Assembly: GCA_036311565.1 (NCBI GenBank) | Contig: JAXJPR010000017.1 | Span: 53,963-117,962 of the forward strand | Length of the DNA: 64,000 nt | DNA from: Fimousia sp036311565 | GTDB taxonomy: Bacteria > Bacillota > Clostridia > Lachnospirales > Lachnospiraceae | Reading direction: 5' to 3' | In this document: positions 27,194 to 35,403 of the stretch, piece after piece | Numbering within the stretch: the stretch's first letter is position 1 | How the letters are laid out: each line of letters begins with the position of its first letter | The notes under the pieces: model-generated | The model's input: only the letters and a program-made list of their open reading frames with translations | What the model was told of the DNA's origin: nothing | Database searches by the model: none | Position numbers and translations under genes: made by a program

Positions 27194-28060
27194 TTATTTC
27201 CATCTTCTATGCTCTAGCACCTGTGTTCCGATAAAGAGGGATACAACGATGAAAGAAACATAATACACCACTGAAGATGCATTTAAAACTCCACTGATAA
27301 ACTCATTAAATCGGTCTAACAAGGAAAACCAGGATATAATATTAGCCAGCCCATTGTCAAATAAATCTGCTTTCCACACATAAAATCCTATAATCGCTAT
27401 AATAGGAATCACTGCAGAAACTACTGTAATTTTTATATCTTTGGTTTCACTGTAAAACAACCATGCCAGTAAAAATGCTACGGCCACTAATAATATTACT
27501 GTAAAAATACCACTGGAAGGAAACATATCTGTGATATATGGCATCATAAACATTAATAAGAATAATGCAAAACTAAGTACTGCTGCAATCATTTGGTGTT
27601 CAGTCGCACAAGAAATCAAAAGTCCAATCGCAATTAATCCTGCACCAAGTAAAAAAGTTCCTAAAAATGCTGTAGCTGTCATTGCCCAATTTACTGTTCC
27701 AAATAAACTGGTCAAAAGTGGAAATAATGCAATGATTACTAGTGATATTGCAAATACAGTTAAGGCTGCCAAATATTTTCCCACTACAATTTCCCACATT
27801 TTTACCGGTGCTGTAAATAACAACTGGTCCGTCTTCTGCCTTTTTTCCTCAGACATAAGCCGCATGCTGAGAATTGGAATTGCAATCAGAAAAATGATGG
27901 TTACATTTCCTAATACATAATAGGAAAAATTAGTAGTTGCATTCAGCACACAATAGTATACGTAATAAATAGCAATCGCTATAGTAAAAAAAGCAAGATA
28001 GACATATCCTGTCATAGAATGAAAATACCCTTTCAATTCTTTTAAATATATAGCTTTCAT
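27194..28060 (-). CDS. ABC transporter permease, GldF-like
   Basis: A 288-residue ABC-2 type permease with six hydrophobic segments. The cytoplasmic signature EEKRQKTDQLLFTAPVKMWEIVVGKYLA, which contacts the ATPase in this family, lies at about 72-95. It follows the ATP-binding gene by 5 nt and precedes the GldG-like gene, forming a single transcription unit. Confidence 0.87.
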   Translation of the reverse strand: MKAIYLKELKGYFHSMTGYVYLAFFTIAIAIYYVYYCVLNATTNFSYYVLGNVTIIFLIAIPILSMRLMSEEKRQKTDQLLFTAPVKMWEIVVGKYLAALTVFAISLVIIALFPLLTSLFGTVNWAMTATAFLGTFLLGAGLIAIGLLISCATEHQMIAAVLSFALFLLMFMMPYITDMFPSSGIFTVILLVAVAFLLAWLFYSETKDIKITVVSAVIPIIAIIGFYVWKADLFDNGLANIISWFSLLDRFNEFISGVLNASSVVYYVSFIVVSLFIGTQVLEHRRWK

Positions 28061-28065
28061 ATCTC

Positions 28066-29010
28066 TTATTTCTCCTCACTTTCTTTTCCAGTCAGCTGAA
28101 GGAACACATCCTCAAGAGATTTTGTTTCCTGCTCCATATTTAGAACTGGAATTTTCTTTTCTGCAAAATAGAAGAACAACTGATCTCTTTCGTCATCTTC
28201 TCCATTCATTTCTGCCTTAATCATCCATTCTTTTTCTCCTGCTTCTACTAATTTATAAGATGCAAAATATGGACAATCCTCACTAGCTTCTTCTACCTCT
28301 TTTTGTTCTCCTTTTACTGTCAAGTTCAAAGCTTCTTTGTTCGTAAATTGTTCTTCCAGCTCTGCTGCTGTTCCTCTTGCAATAACTTTTCCTTGATCAA
28401 TAATTACTACACTGTCACATATCGCGCTAATCTCAGATAAAATATGGGAACTTAAAATAATTGTATGTTCTTTTGCCAAATCTTTAATTAATCTTCTCAT
28501 ATTAATAATCTGTTTGGGATCCAGACCTACGGTTGGTTCATCCAAAATCAGCACTTGGGGATTTCCCAATAATGCCTGTGCAAGCCCTACTCTTTGTTTG
28601 TACCCTTTGGATAAATATTTAATCAGCCTGTTCTCATATTCTTTTATCTCTGTCATTTTCATAACATGTTCAATCTGATTCTTGCGAATTGATTTCTTTA
28701 CTTTCTTCAATTGCGCCACAAAATTTAAATATTCTTTTACCTTCATATCCATATATAAAGGTGGAATCTCCGGCAGATACCCAATCTGACGTTTTGTTTT
28801 CATCGGATCCGTCAATACATCGTATCCATCAATTTTAACTTCTCCACTAGTTGCAGAAATATATCCAGTCATAATGTTCATGGTAGTTGATTTTCCTGCC
28901 CCGTTAGGACCTAAGAGACCCATGATTTCTCCTTCTTCTACGGTTAAATCAATCCCCTGAAGCGCTGTTTTATTTCCATATTTTTTTACTAAGTTCGTAA
29001 TCTGAATCAT
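28066..29010 (-). CDS. ABC transporter ATP-binding protein, GldA-like
   Basis: A 314-residue ABC ATPase. Walker A is GPNGAGKSTT near residue 35. Q-loop and helical-domain segments include GYLPEIPPLY. Signature LSKGYKQRVGLAQALLG is near 135, Walker B VLILDEPTVGLDP near 155, and the switch His is in LSSHILSE. A C-terminal regulatory segment of about 90 residues follows, as is usual for ABC-2 systems. First gene of the trio, ending at the terminator at 25703-25742. Confidence 0.92.
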   Translation of the reverse strand: MIQITNLVKKYGNKTALQGIDLTVEEGEIMGLLGPNGAGKSTTMNIMTGYISATSGEVKIDGYDVLTDPMKTKRQIGYLPEIPPLYMDMKVKEYLNFVAQLKKVKKSIRKNQIEHVMKMTEIKEYENRLIKYLSKGYKQRVGLAQALLGNPQVLILDEPTVGLDPKQIINMRRLIKDLAKEHTIILSSHILSEISAICDSVVIIDQGKVIARGTAAELEEQFTNKEALNLTVKGEQKEVEEASEDCPYFASYKLVEAGEKEWMIKAEMNGEDDERDQLFFYFAEKKIPVLNMEQETKSLEDVFLQLTGKESEEK

Positions 29011-29095
29011 CGCTAACTCCCTTCTTTCAAATTCTATTCTCCATTATAAATGATAAATGCGTACACTTTGTGAACATTTCTCATAATTTTACAGA

Positions 29096-29150
29096 AAAAG
29101 CGTTCTTTTATGTCTCTCATTTTTTCCTTTTGACACAAAAGAACGCATTT
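29096..29150 (-). terminator. Terminator of the zinc-ribbon gene
   Basis: GCGTTCTTTTATGTC (29100-29114) pairs with GACACAAAAGAACGC (29132-29146) around a 17-nt loop. A/T runs flank both sides, so it may act in both directions. Confidence 0.75.
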
Positions 29151-29172
29151 TTTTATCATACAGAAGTCTATT

Positions 29173-29523
29173 TTACATATTTGTTCCACAATAATTACAG
29201 AATTTACTTCCTGCATCTACCATTTCCCCACAATTTGGACATGGGATTTTTCCTTTCAATTCCTGAATTTCTGCTTCAATATTCTTCATATTATTAAGAT
29301 GTGCTTCGATTTCATTAAAATCATCTAAATCCTCTTCTGCTGGAACTTCTTTTGTTGTTTCATACAATCTTTTGCCAATTCTTGCGTAACAAGCCTCTAA
29401 TTTTTGTTCTTCGCCCCGAAGTTCTGCTGTCTTCATCGTTAAATCTGCAATTTCTTTTGCTTTATCTGCTGCCTGTTTTCCTGCTGAAGATAAATTTCTT
29501 TGTAAATCATTAAAAAATGCCAT
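29173..29523 (-). CDS. Zinc-ribbon protein with helical N-terminus
   Basis: A 116-residue cytosolic protein: a charged helical segment (about 1-90; KQAADKAKEIADL, and an EAHLNNMKNIEAEIQELKG coiled coil) followed by a C-terminal zinc ribbon CPNCG...CNYCG. Such small proteins are common in Clostridia and of unknown role. It has its own terminator and appears to be a single-gene unit. Confidence 0.75.
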   Translation of the reverse strand: MAFFNDLQRNLSSAGKQAADKAKEIADLTMKTAELRGEEQKLEACYARIGKRLYETTKEVPAEEDLDDFNEIEAHLNNMKNIEAEIQELKGKIPCPNCGEMVDAGSKFCNYCGTNM

Positions 29524-29592
29524 GTTTCTTCCATCCTTTCTTCTGATATACTTCTTATTTTATCACAAATATAATATTTGGTATAGAAAAAA

Positions 29593-29613
29593 GAGGCAGA
29601 ATCCTTCTGCCCC
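29593..29613 (-). terminator. Terminator of thrC
   Basis: On the minus strand GGGGCAGAA and TTCTGCCTC form a hairpin with a TCC-type loop, followed by TTTTTT. It lies 15 nt past the stop codon. Confidence 0.85.
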
Positions 29614-29627
29614 TTAAAATGCGTATC

Positions 29628-31115
29628 TTAAATACCCAAAATTTTCTTTACTTCTGCAAGCATTTCTTCTTTTTCACATACTGTATTGTGAAGTACTGGT
29701 GCTGTACGAATTTCTTCGATTGCCTTCGGTACTTTTGTTCCTGAAATCTTACTTAATTCATCTACTAATTCAAAATCAGTCTTACTATCGTAAGCAGGAT
29801 CAATGGCATTCATGACGCTTCTCGTAAATTTAAATGGACTTGCAGTAGATGCAATCACTGTTGGTGTGCGATCATCTGTTTCTTCGATATATTGGTAATA
29901 TCCCTGCGCTGCTACTGCTGTATGAGTATCCATAACATATCCAATATCATTATACATACGTTTAATTGCTTTTGCTGTATCACCTTCAGATGTATAAACA
30001 CCCACAAAATCATCTAATTTTTCTTTCATATCATCTGTAATTGTATATTTACCATCTGCAGCAAGTTCCTGCATTAATTCTGCACACTTTTGCGCATTAT
30101 CTCCAGCGATTTTGTGAATCAAACGTTCTAAGTTGCTGGAAATTAAGATATCCATAGAAGGTGATGACGTTAATATAAATTCTCTATTACGATCATAAGT
30201 TCCTGTCTGGAAGAAATCAAACAATACTTTATTTTCATTGGAAGCACAAATTAATTTTTTAATAGGAATTCCCATTTGTTTTGCATAGTAAGCGGCTAAA
30301 ATATTGCCAAAATTTCCAGTCGGTACTACAACATTCATTGGAGTTCCTTTGGATACTATATTGTTAGATACTAACTTTGCATAAGAATACACATAATATA
30401 CGATCTGAGGAACCAAACGTCCAATATTAATAGAATTTGCTGATGAGAACTGATATCCTGCTTCATCCATTTCTTTTGCTAACTGCGCATCAGAGAACAT
30501 CTTCTTCACACCTGTCTGTGCATCATCAAAATTCCCTTTGATTCCAATTACATATGTATTATCACCCTTCTGGGTTACCATCTGTTTTTCCTGGATTGGA
30601 CTTACTCCATCTTTTGGATAGAATACAATAATTTTTGTTCCCGGAACATCTGCAAATCCTGCTAATGCCGCTTTTCCTGTATCACCAGAAGTGGCTGTTA
30701 AAATCACAATTTCATTCTTCACATTATTTTTCTTTGCTGCTGTTACAAGCAGGTAAGGCAAAATAGAAAGTGCCATATCCTTAAATGCGATTGTTGAACC
30801 ATGGAATAACTGCATATGGAATGCGTCTCCTGCTTTGATAATTGGAACAATGTCTTCTGTATCGAATTTTTCATCATATGCATGTTCAATACAATACTTT
30901 AACTCTTCTTCAGTAAAATCAGTAAAAAACTGCTTCATAACTGCATATGCTGTTTCCTGATAATTCATTTTTACTAATTCATCAATGCTTACATCTAACT
31001 GTGGAATCTGTGTTGGCACAAAAAGTCCACTATTATTCGCAAGACCTTTTAAAATTGCCTGAGAGGCCGTCGCTGTTTCGTTATCGTTTCTTGTACTTCT
31101 ATAAATTAGATCCAT
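29628..31115 (-). CDS. thrC: Threonine synthase
   Basis: A 495-residue PLP enzyme converting O-phosphohomoserine to threonine. GSTIAFKDMALSIL holds the PLP lysine, and TATSGDTGKAALAGFADV and the later VPTGNFGNILAAYYAKQMG are phosphate- and cofactor-loop motifs. Length and motifs fit the long ThrC class of Firmicutes and yeast. The start at 31115 (MDLIYRSTRND) is preferred over 31124, whose ATG lies inside the ribosome-binding stretch. It appears monocistronic. Confidence 0.95.
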   Translation of the reverse strand: MDLIYRSTRNDNETATASQAILKGLANNSGLFVPTQIPQLDVSIDELVKMNYQETAYAVMKQFFTDFTEEELKYCIEHAYDEKFDTEDIVPIIKAGDAFHMQLFHGSTIAFKDMALSILPYLLVTAAKKNNVKNEIVILTATSGDTGKAALAGFADVPGTKIIVFYPKDGVSPIQEKQMVTQKGDNTYVIGIKGNFDDAQTGVKKMFSDAQLAKEMDEAGYQFSSANSINIGRLVPQIVYYVYSYAKLVSNNIVSKGTPMNVVVPTGNFGNILAAYYAKQMGIPIKKLICASNENKVLFDFFQTGTYDRNREFILTSSPSMDILISSNLERLIHKIAGDNAQKCAELMQELAADGKYTITDDMKEKLDDFVGVYTSEGDTAKAIKRMYNDIGYVMDTHTAVAAQGYYQYIEETDDRTPTVIASTASPFKFTRSVMNAIDPAYDSKTDFELVDELSKISGTKVPKAIEEIRTAPVLHNTVCEKEEMLAEVKKILGI

Positions 31116-31268
31116 CTCTTCCATCCTTTTCTATCTGTATTTGATTTTGCAATGATTCGCTAAGTGTTCCTATTATATCATAGCTCATTCTTTTCCGTCT
31201 ATGCATTTTTCGCTGAATATCCTGCAAATTTTTATGTAATTTTCGATTTCTTCACCAAAATTCTTATT

Positions 31269-31796
31269 CTAATCTTCAAACATCGGAGTTAATAGATATC
31301 TATCACCAGTATCCAGCAGCAAGACTACAATATTTTTTTCTTTATTTTCTAGTCGTTTTGCTATTTGCGTTGCTGCCCAAAGAGCTGCTCCTGATGAAAT
31401 TCCAACTAAAAATCCTTCACATTTTGCTATAATCCTTCCTGTTTCATAAGCATCTTCTTCCATTACTGTAATTACTTCATCATAGATATTAGTATCCAAT
31501 CCACCCGGTATAAATCCAGCTCCAATTCCCTGAATACCATGTGCTCCCGCCTTTTTTCCAGAGAGTATCGCTGAAGAAGCTGGTTCCATTGCAATAATCT
31601 TAATATCCAGATTTTTTGCTTTCAGATATTGTCCGATACCTGTAATCGTTCTTCCAGTCCCAACACCTGCGACAAAAATATCGACCTTTCCATCTGTGTC
31701 TTCCCATATTTTTGGACCTGTAGTAGCAATATGTGATGCTGGATTAAAATATTTCAGCTTTTCCAGAATTTTCCCTTCTATTTTCTGAGCCACCAT
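31269..31796 (-). pseudogene. cysK: Decayed cysteine synthase (cysK), N-terminal and internal deletion
   Basis: A 175-residue open frame whose C-terminal two thirds clearly match O-acetylserine sulfhydrylase: TTGPKIWEDTDGKVDIFVAG, HGIQGIGAGFIPGGLD, GISSGAALWAA. The N-terminal remnant KILEKLKYFNPAS corresponds to residues just before the PLP-lysine motif SVKDR, but the sequence jumps straight to HIATTGPKIW. About 110 residues, with the PLP Lys and the TSGNTG loop, are therefore missing, and roughly 20 N-terminal residues are gone too. GTGGTITG has become GTGRTITG. The truncated frame overlaps the next gene by 19 nt. It cannot be an active synthase. Confidence 0.85.
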
Positions 31797-32086
31797 CTAT
31801 GCAGTTCAATTCCATAAATCAACTCATTTTTTATCATATTCCCTTGTATTAAAATGCCTATTTCATAACGAATCAACGGGCATGCTGCCATCTTTTCTTC
31901 TTTTATCGCATAAATCTCATGAATACGCAAGCGCATTCTTTGATGTTCGTCATCTTCTAACTGGATAAATACGGGCCGCATATCGCCTTTCAAGCTAAAA
32001 TTAGCTAATACTGCTACTTCTCTTCCTTCCATTAAAATCTCATTTGTATTAGTATATTCTAATTTTCCATTCTCATCAAATCCCAT
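31778..32086 (-). CDS. Hypothetical protein downstream of dinB
   Basis: A 102-residue soluble protein with no family recognised. The sequence is charged and probably mixed alpha/beta (EGREVAVLANFSLKGDMRPV, EDDEHQRMRLRIHEIYAI). Small proteins of similar size often follow Y-family polymerase genes in Clostridia, and it lies 78 nt after dinB on the same strand. The 3' end abuts the cysK remnant, so its last residues (HRWWLRK) may or may not be the original end. Confidence 0.55.
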   Translation of the reverse strand: MGFDENGKLEYTNTNEILMEGREVAVLANFSLKGDMRPVFIQLEDDEHQRMRLRIHEIYAIKEEKMAACPLIRYEIGILIQGNMIKNELIYGIELHRWWLRK

Positions 32087-32164
32087 AGGAATCTCCCTTC
32101 TTAACAGGATCTTACTGCATTTTAAATAAAATTTTTCCTTTATTCTTTGCCGCTTTTTTTCTTC

Positions 32165-33436
32165 TTAATTATCTGATTCAAATAGATACTCTCCAATTCC
32201 TTCCTGTTTCTTTCTGGAAATTCCTCCTGTCATATGGTCAATGTCTCCCTTTAAAAAACTGGCCCTTTTTACTGCATCCTTCCCGAATTTTCTTCTTATG
32301 GCATCCACTGCTTTATCCATATTCTGAAGTTTTTCTTTCTTCTGATAATCAAACAATCCAAACTGATAGGCATCTTCTGTAATTCCTGTGGCACGTACCC
32401 CTATTAATCTTAATGGTTCTTCCTGCCACATCTCATCAAACAGTTCTACTGCAGCTTTGTAAATATCATTCGTGATATCTGTAGCCCCATCCAATGTCTT
32501 TTGATGAGAATAAGAATGAAATAGGTTGGTTTTTAATTCCAAACAAATACAATCTGCTTTCACCCCATCCTTTCGAAGCCTGGACGCTACATTCTCCACT
32601 AAAGATAATATAATTTTTTTTCCTTCTTCTTTTTGAGTTACATCACGGGAAAGAGTCGTGCTATTGCCATATCCTTTGTTCATCGATTCTTCTGCTTCTA
32701 CCAAAGAATCATCAATTCCATTGGCATAGTTATGAATCGTCATTCCATACTTATTACCAATATGTCGTTTTAATAATTCTAAATCAAACTGAGCCAGCTG
32801 CCCTATGGTGAAAATTCCCAGGTTGTGTAATTTCTTTCTGGTAGAACGTCCTACAAAAAATAAATCTTCTACTGGAAGCGGCCACATCTTAACTGGAATT
32901 TCATCATAAAATAATGTATGGACCTTATCCGGTTTTTCAAAATCACTTGCCATCTTTGCTAATAGTTTATTCGGTGCTACGCCAATATTGACAGTAAAAC
33001 CAAGCCGGTCTTTTATCTTATCTTTTAATTCATAAGCTGTTTCAATGGGATCTCCAAATAAACCAATGGTCTCTGTCATATCAATAAAACATTCATCCAC
33101 ACTATACTTTTCAATTACTGGGGAATATTGCTCAAATTCTTTTCGCATTGCTTTTGAACAGCGTTCATATAAATTATAACAGGGCGGACAAATGACTAAT
33201 TGAGGACACTTTGCTAAAGCATCTCTGATTGATTCCCCTGTTTTTATTCCAAATCTCTTCGCAGGTATAGATTTCGCCAGAACAATTCCGTGTCTTAGCT
33301 TTTCGTCACCTCCAATAATAGAGGGAATATCCCTCAAATCCACCTTATCTTTCTTCGCCTGCATCCGATAAACAGCTTCCCATGATAAAAAGGCCGAATT
33401 TACATCGATATGGTAGATTACTCTATCCCTTTTCAT
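32165..33436 (-). CDS. dinB: DNA polymerase IV (Y-family translesion polymerase)
   Basis: A 423-residue Y-family polymerase for error-prone lesion bypass. The palm residues are in YHIDVNSAFLSWEAV near the N-terminus and YSVDECFIDMTET near 110. The helix-hairpin-helix region follows (LFFVGRSTRKKLHNLGIFTI), then the little-finger domain and a C-terminal tail. An imperfect LexA box lies 26-39 bp upstream of the start, so it is expected to be SOS-induced. Confidence 0.93.
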   Translation of the reverse strand: MKRDRVIYHIDVNSAFLSWEAVYRMQAKKDKVDLRDIPSIIGGDEKLRHGIVLAKSIPAKRFGIKTGESIRDALAKCPQLVICPPCYNLYERCSKAMRKEFEQYSPVIEKYSVDECFIDMTETIGLFGDPIETAYELKDKIKDRLGFTVNIGVAPNKLLAKMASDFEKPDKVHTLFYDEIPVKMWPLPVEDLFFVGRSTRKKLHNLGIFTIGQLAQFDLELLKRHIGNKYGMTIHNYANGIDDSLVEAEESMNKGYGNSTTLSRDVTQKEEGKKIILSLVENVASRLRKDGVKADCICLELKTNLFHSYSHQKTLDGATDITNDIYKAAVELFDEMWQEEPLRLIGVRATGITEDAYQFGLFDYQKKEKLQNMDKAVDAIRRKFGKDAVKRASFLKGDIDHMTGGISRKKQEGIGEYLFESDN

Positions 33437-33461
33437 ATTTCTTCCTCCAGTCTCATTTTAG

Positions 33462-33475
33462 CAAACATACGTTCG
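33462..33475 (-). promoter_or_regulatory. LexA (SOS) operator of dinB
   Basis: On the minus strand CGAAC-GTAT-GTTTG closely fits the Gram-positive LexA box (CGAAC-N4-GTTCG type). It lies downstream of a candidate -10 TATAAT at 33504-33509, a position suited to repression of the dinB transcript. Confidence 0.75.
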
Positions 33476-33582
33476 TTCGTAAAGTGGGATTTTTTACTTT
33501 TTCATTATAACATAGGTTTTTTCTTCTTTACACTTTTTCTATGATATAATACTAGTATCATTTTAGAAAGGATGCTTTTTTC

Positions 33583-33828
33583 ATGATTACCATTACAAAA
33601 ATTATTGGAAATGCCATGTGCTGCTGCAGCGGCGGCTGTCACAATACTGATTTTGTCAATATCATTATATTTTCTGATGGCACTTCTTTAAAAGTAAACT
33701 GCTGTACTTGTGGAAATGGATGTCACGGAAGCTTTCCAATTAATCATTTAACAGAAGGCATGACATTTAACACTTTAAACAGCTTTTATGAACAATTCCC
33801 TGCTGCCAAAACTGCAGCCATTTCATAG
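33583..33828 (+). CDS. Small cysteine-rich protein of unknown function
   Basis: An 81-residue protein with two Cys/His clusters, CCCSGGCH near residue 13 and CCTCGNGCHG near 39, in an otherwise ordinary soluble sequence. The pattern suggests metal or Fe-S binding, but the spacing does not match a zinc ribbon I recognise. AGAAAGGA precedes the ATG. It is followed 12 nt later by a PH-domain gene, probably in one operon, and divergent from dinB. Confidence 0.6.
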   Translation: MITITKIIGNAMCCCSGGCHNTDFVNIIIFSDGTSLKVNCCTCGNGCHGSFPINHLTEGMTFNTLNSFYEQFPAAKTAAIS

Positions 33829-33840
33829 GAGGTCTCAATT

Positions 33841-34227
33841 ATGATTGATTTTACTAACAAAAAAGTTTTCAAGTTATCAAAAGCGAAGAACAAAGATATT
33901 GAAAAACACATTTCTCCACTTATTTCACCGATTCTTGCTAACAATGAACAAATCATCCAGGTATATTCTTCTATTCGGGATTTTGTAGTTTTTACAAATA
34001 AACGAATTATTTCTGTCAATATACAAGGAGTTACTGGATCAAGAAAAGATTTTACCTCCATGCCTTATCATCGTATTCAGGTATTTTCTATTGAAACAGC
34101 TGGAACTTTAGATATGGAATCTGAATTACAATTATACTTCAGTAGTTTAGGTCTCATTACTTTTGAATTTAGCCGTGGAAGCAACGTTGCTGAAATTGGA
34201 CGAATAATTTCTAACGCACTTTTATAA
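33841..34227 (+). CDS. Bacterial PH-domain protein (bPH_1 type)
   Basis: A 128-residue protein matching the small bacterial pleckstrin-homology-like family: DFVVFTNKRIISVN, GSRKDFTSMPYHRIQVFSIE and LQLYFSSLGLITFEF are the usual strands of the barrel. No transmembrane segment is visible. AGGAGG precedes the ATG. Members are small single-domain proteins of unknown biochemical role. Confidence 0.8.
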   Translation: MIDFTNKKVFKLSKAKNKDIEKHISPLISPILANNEQIIQVYSSIRDFVVFTNKRIISVNIQGVTGSRKDFTSMPYHRIQVFSIETAGTLDMESELQLYFSSLGLITFEFSRGSNVAEIGRIISNALL

Positions 34228-34250
34228 AAATTATTTTAAAGGGGAGTAAC

Positions 34251-34641
34251 GTGGATACTTTAAAAAATTTGAACCGCTATTTTTTATGCCGGGAATAATT
34301 AATACTATCTTTACTATATTTCTTATACTTTCTCTGCTTGGCAGTCCAACTATTACATTTGCCAGTACAAAAAAGTGGTATCTGAAGACGAAATTGTAAG
34401 TAGCGGGGATTTCTTAATTTCAGATACCATTTTAAATGCTTTAAAAACAGATACTAACAATTATGATTTCGATTATATTTTTTACTATATGAATGACTAC
34501 ATCAAGAATGCCGATTATGCAGTTGTTAATCTCGAGACCAGTATAGATGCTGCCAAAAGAGGGTACGATATGACTCATAAAAATCATATCGTACCCTATC
34601 AACTTGCAAAAGAAACAGCACTTCACTATTTTTTATTATAA
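34251..34641 (+). pseudogene. CapA-like (poly-glutamate capsule) gene fragment with frameshifts
   Basis: Three short frames appear to belong to one decayed gene. A GTG at 34251 behind GGGGAG runs 16 codons. A second frame from 34286 gives a signal-peptide-like run (IFTIFLILSLLGSPTITFAS). A third frame from 34375 continues with GDFLISDTILNALKTDTN, YDFDYIFYYMNDYIKNADYA and VVNLETSI, typical of the CapA metallophosphoesterase N-terminus. Homology stops soon after, at a 13-bp inverted repeat (34562-34600 area). The rest of the protein is absent. Confidence 0.7.
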
Positions 34642-34835
34642 AACTTTTCTTCTGGTAATCCTGCCACTGAAGTGAGTAAAGATACAATTCCAGAAAGCAC
34701 AGCTGTGGATGCCACCATTTTCCAGTCCACCACTGACATAGCTGCTGTCGTTCCAGTTGTGGCTACTGCTGTTTGTGCTATCGTTTTTATAGCCCTGACT
34801 CCTGCACATTTTGCCCATTTTCTCCAATCTCTCAT
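34626..34835 (-). CDS. Phage holin (r1t-like), prophage remnant
   Basis: A 69-residue protein with the r1t-type holin pattern. A short basic start (MRDWRKWAKCAGVRAIKTIA) is followed by hydrophobic helix 1 (QTAVATTGTTAAMSVV), a central W-K turn, and hydrophobic helix 2 (VASTAVLSGIVSLLTSVAG), ending GLPE. Holins permeabilise the host membrane in phage lysis. Its location about 135 bp from the 3' end of ssrA, a frequent prophage attachment site, suggests a remnant of an integrated phage. No other phage gene is intact here. Confidence 0.72.
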   Translation of the reverse strand: MRDWRKWAKCAGVRAIKTIAQTAVATTGTTAAMSVVDWKMVASTAVLSGIVSLLTSVAGLPEEKFYNKK

Positions 34836-34930
34836 TTTACATAGCCCCCTTTTGATTCATAAGTCTTATTTTACAAATCTTTACTACCTAGACTATGCAA
34901 TTCAGAACATTCTGTGACGTATTACCATAT

Positions 34931-34964
34931 AAAAAACAAAAAGCCCTGTAAAAACAAGGCTTTT
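34931..34964 (-). terminator. Terminator of ssrA
   Basis: On the minus strand GAAAAGCCTTG and CAGGGCTTTTTG form a hairpin followed by TTTTTT, 5 nt past the tmRNA 3' end. Confidence 0.85.
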
Positions 34965-34968
34965 CATA

Positions 34969-35308
34969 TGGACCTGGCGGGAATCGAACCCGCGTCCGAA
35001 AACTCGTCCAGTAAGGCATCTCCCATTACAGTTCATGATTTTACATTCCCTCCACAGGACCCCCATGAACAGGCTGCCTGCTTTAGTAGCTTCATATTAC
35101 TTAATCTGATGCAAAGCTTTACCAGATTAGGGTCCTACATGTTTTGATGCCTGGATTCCATACTGTAGGTGATATGGAGCAGACAGCTGCAAACTAGGCA
35201 GCGTACGCTAATTTATTATCTGCGTTTATATTTAAGTTTGCACCGTAACGTGGTCCCTCCGAATGGCTTCCCGACCTTCAAAATCCCCGTCGAAACCAGT
35301 ACAAGCCC
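34969..35308 (-). ncRNA. ssrA: tmRNA (10Sa RNA) for trans-translation
   Basis: The 5' end GGGCTTG pairs with 3' CAGGTCC to form the tRNA-like acceptor, the 3' T arm is CGGG-TTCGATT-CCCG, and the 5' D-like segment has TGGTTTCGACGGGG. The tag frame (35194-35241) begins at GCA and encodes ANLNINADNKLAYAA then a stop, the expected LAYAA-type degradation tag. Mature length about 340 nt; the terminal CCA is not encoded. It works with SmpB, encoded 95 bp upstream. Confidence 0.96.
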
Positions 35309-35358
35309 TGATTAATCAAGAACCTTCTGGTCACAGATAACTTCCTGCGTGATATATT

Positions 35359-35387
35359 ATTATAGTATCTAAATGTATTTTTGTCAA
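35359..35387 (-). promoter_or_regulatory. Promoter of ssrA
   Basis: Both hexamers are perfect: TTGACA (35382-35387) and TATAAT (35359-35364), with 17-bp spacing. The mature 5' end lies about 45 nt farther, so a leader must be removed, presumably by RNase P. Confidence 0.85.
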
Positions 35388-35403
35388 TGACTATTTTTTC
35401 ATT

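Noticed and set aside
34914..35147. 77-residue frame on + inside ssrA
   Set aside because: It lies within the tmRNA gene, which has the full set of structural features.
34251..35308. Claim of an exact attL/attR pair for the ssrA prophage
   Set aside because: I saw no convincing direct repeat of the ssrA 3' end near 34250; only a short partial match.
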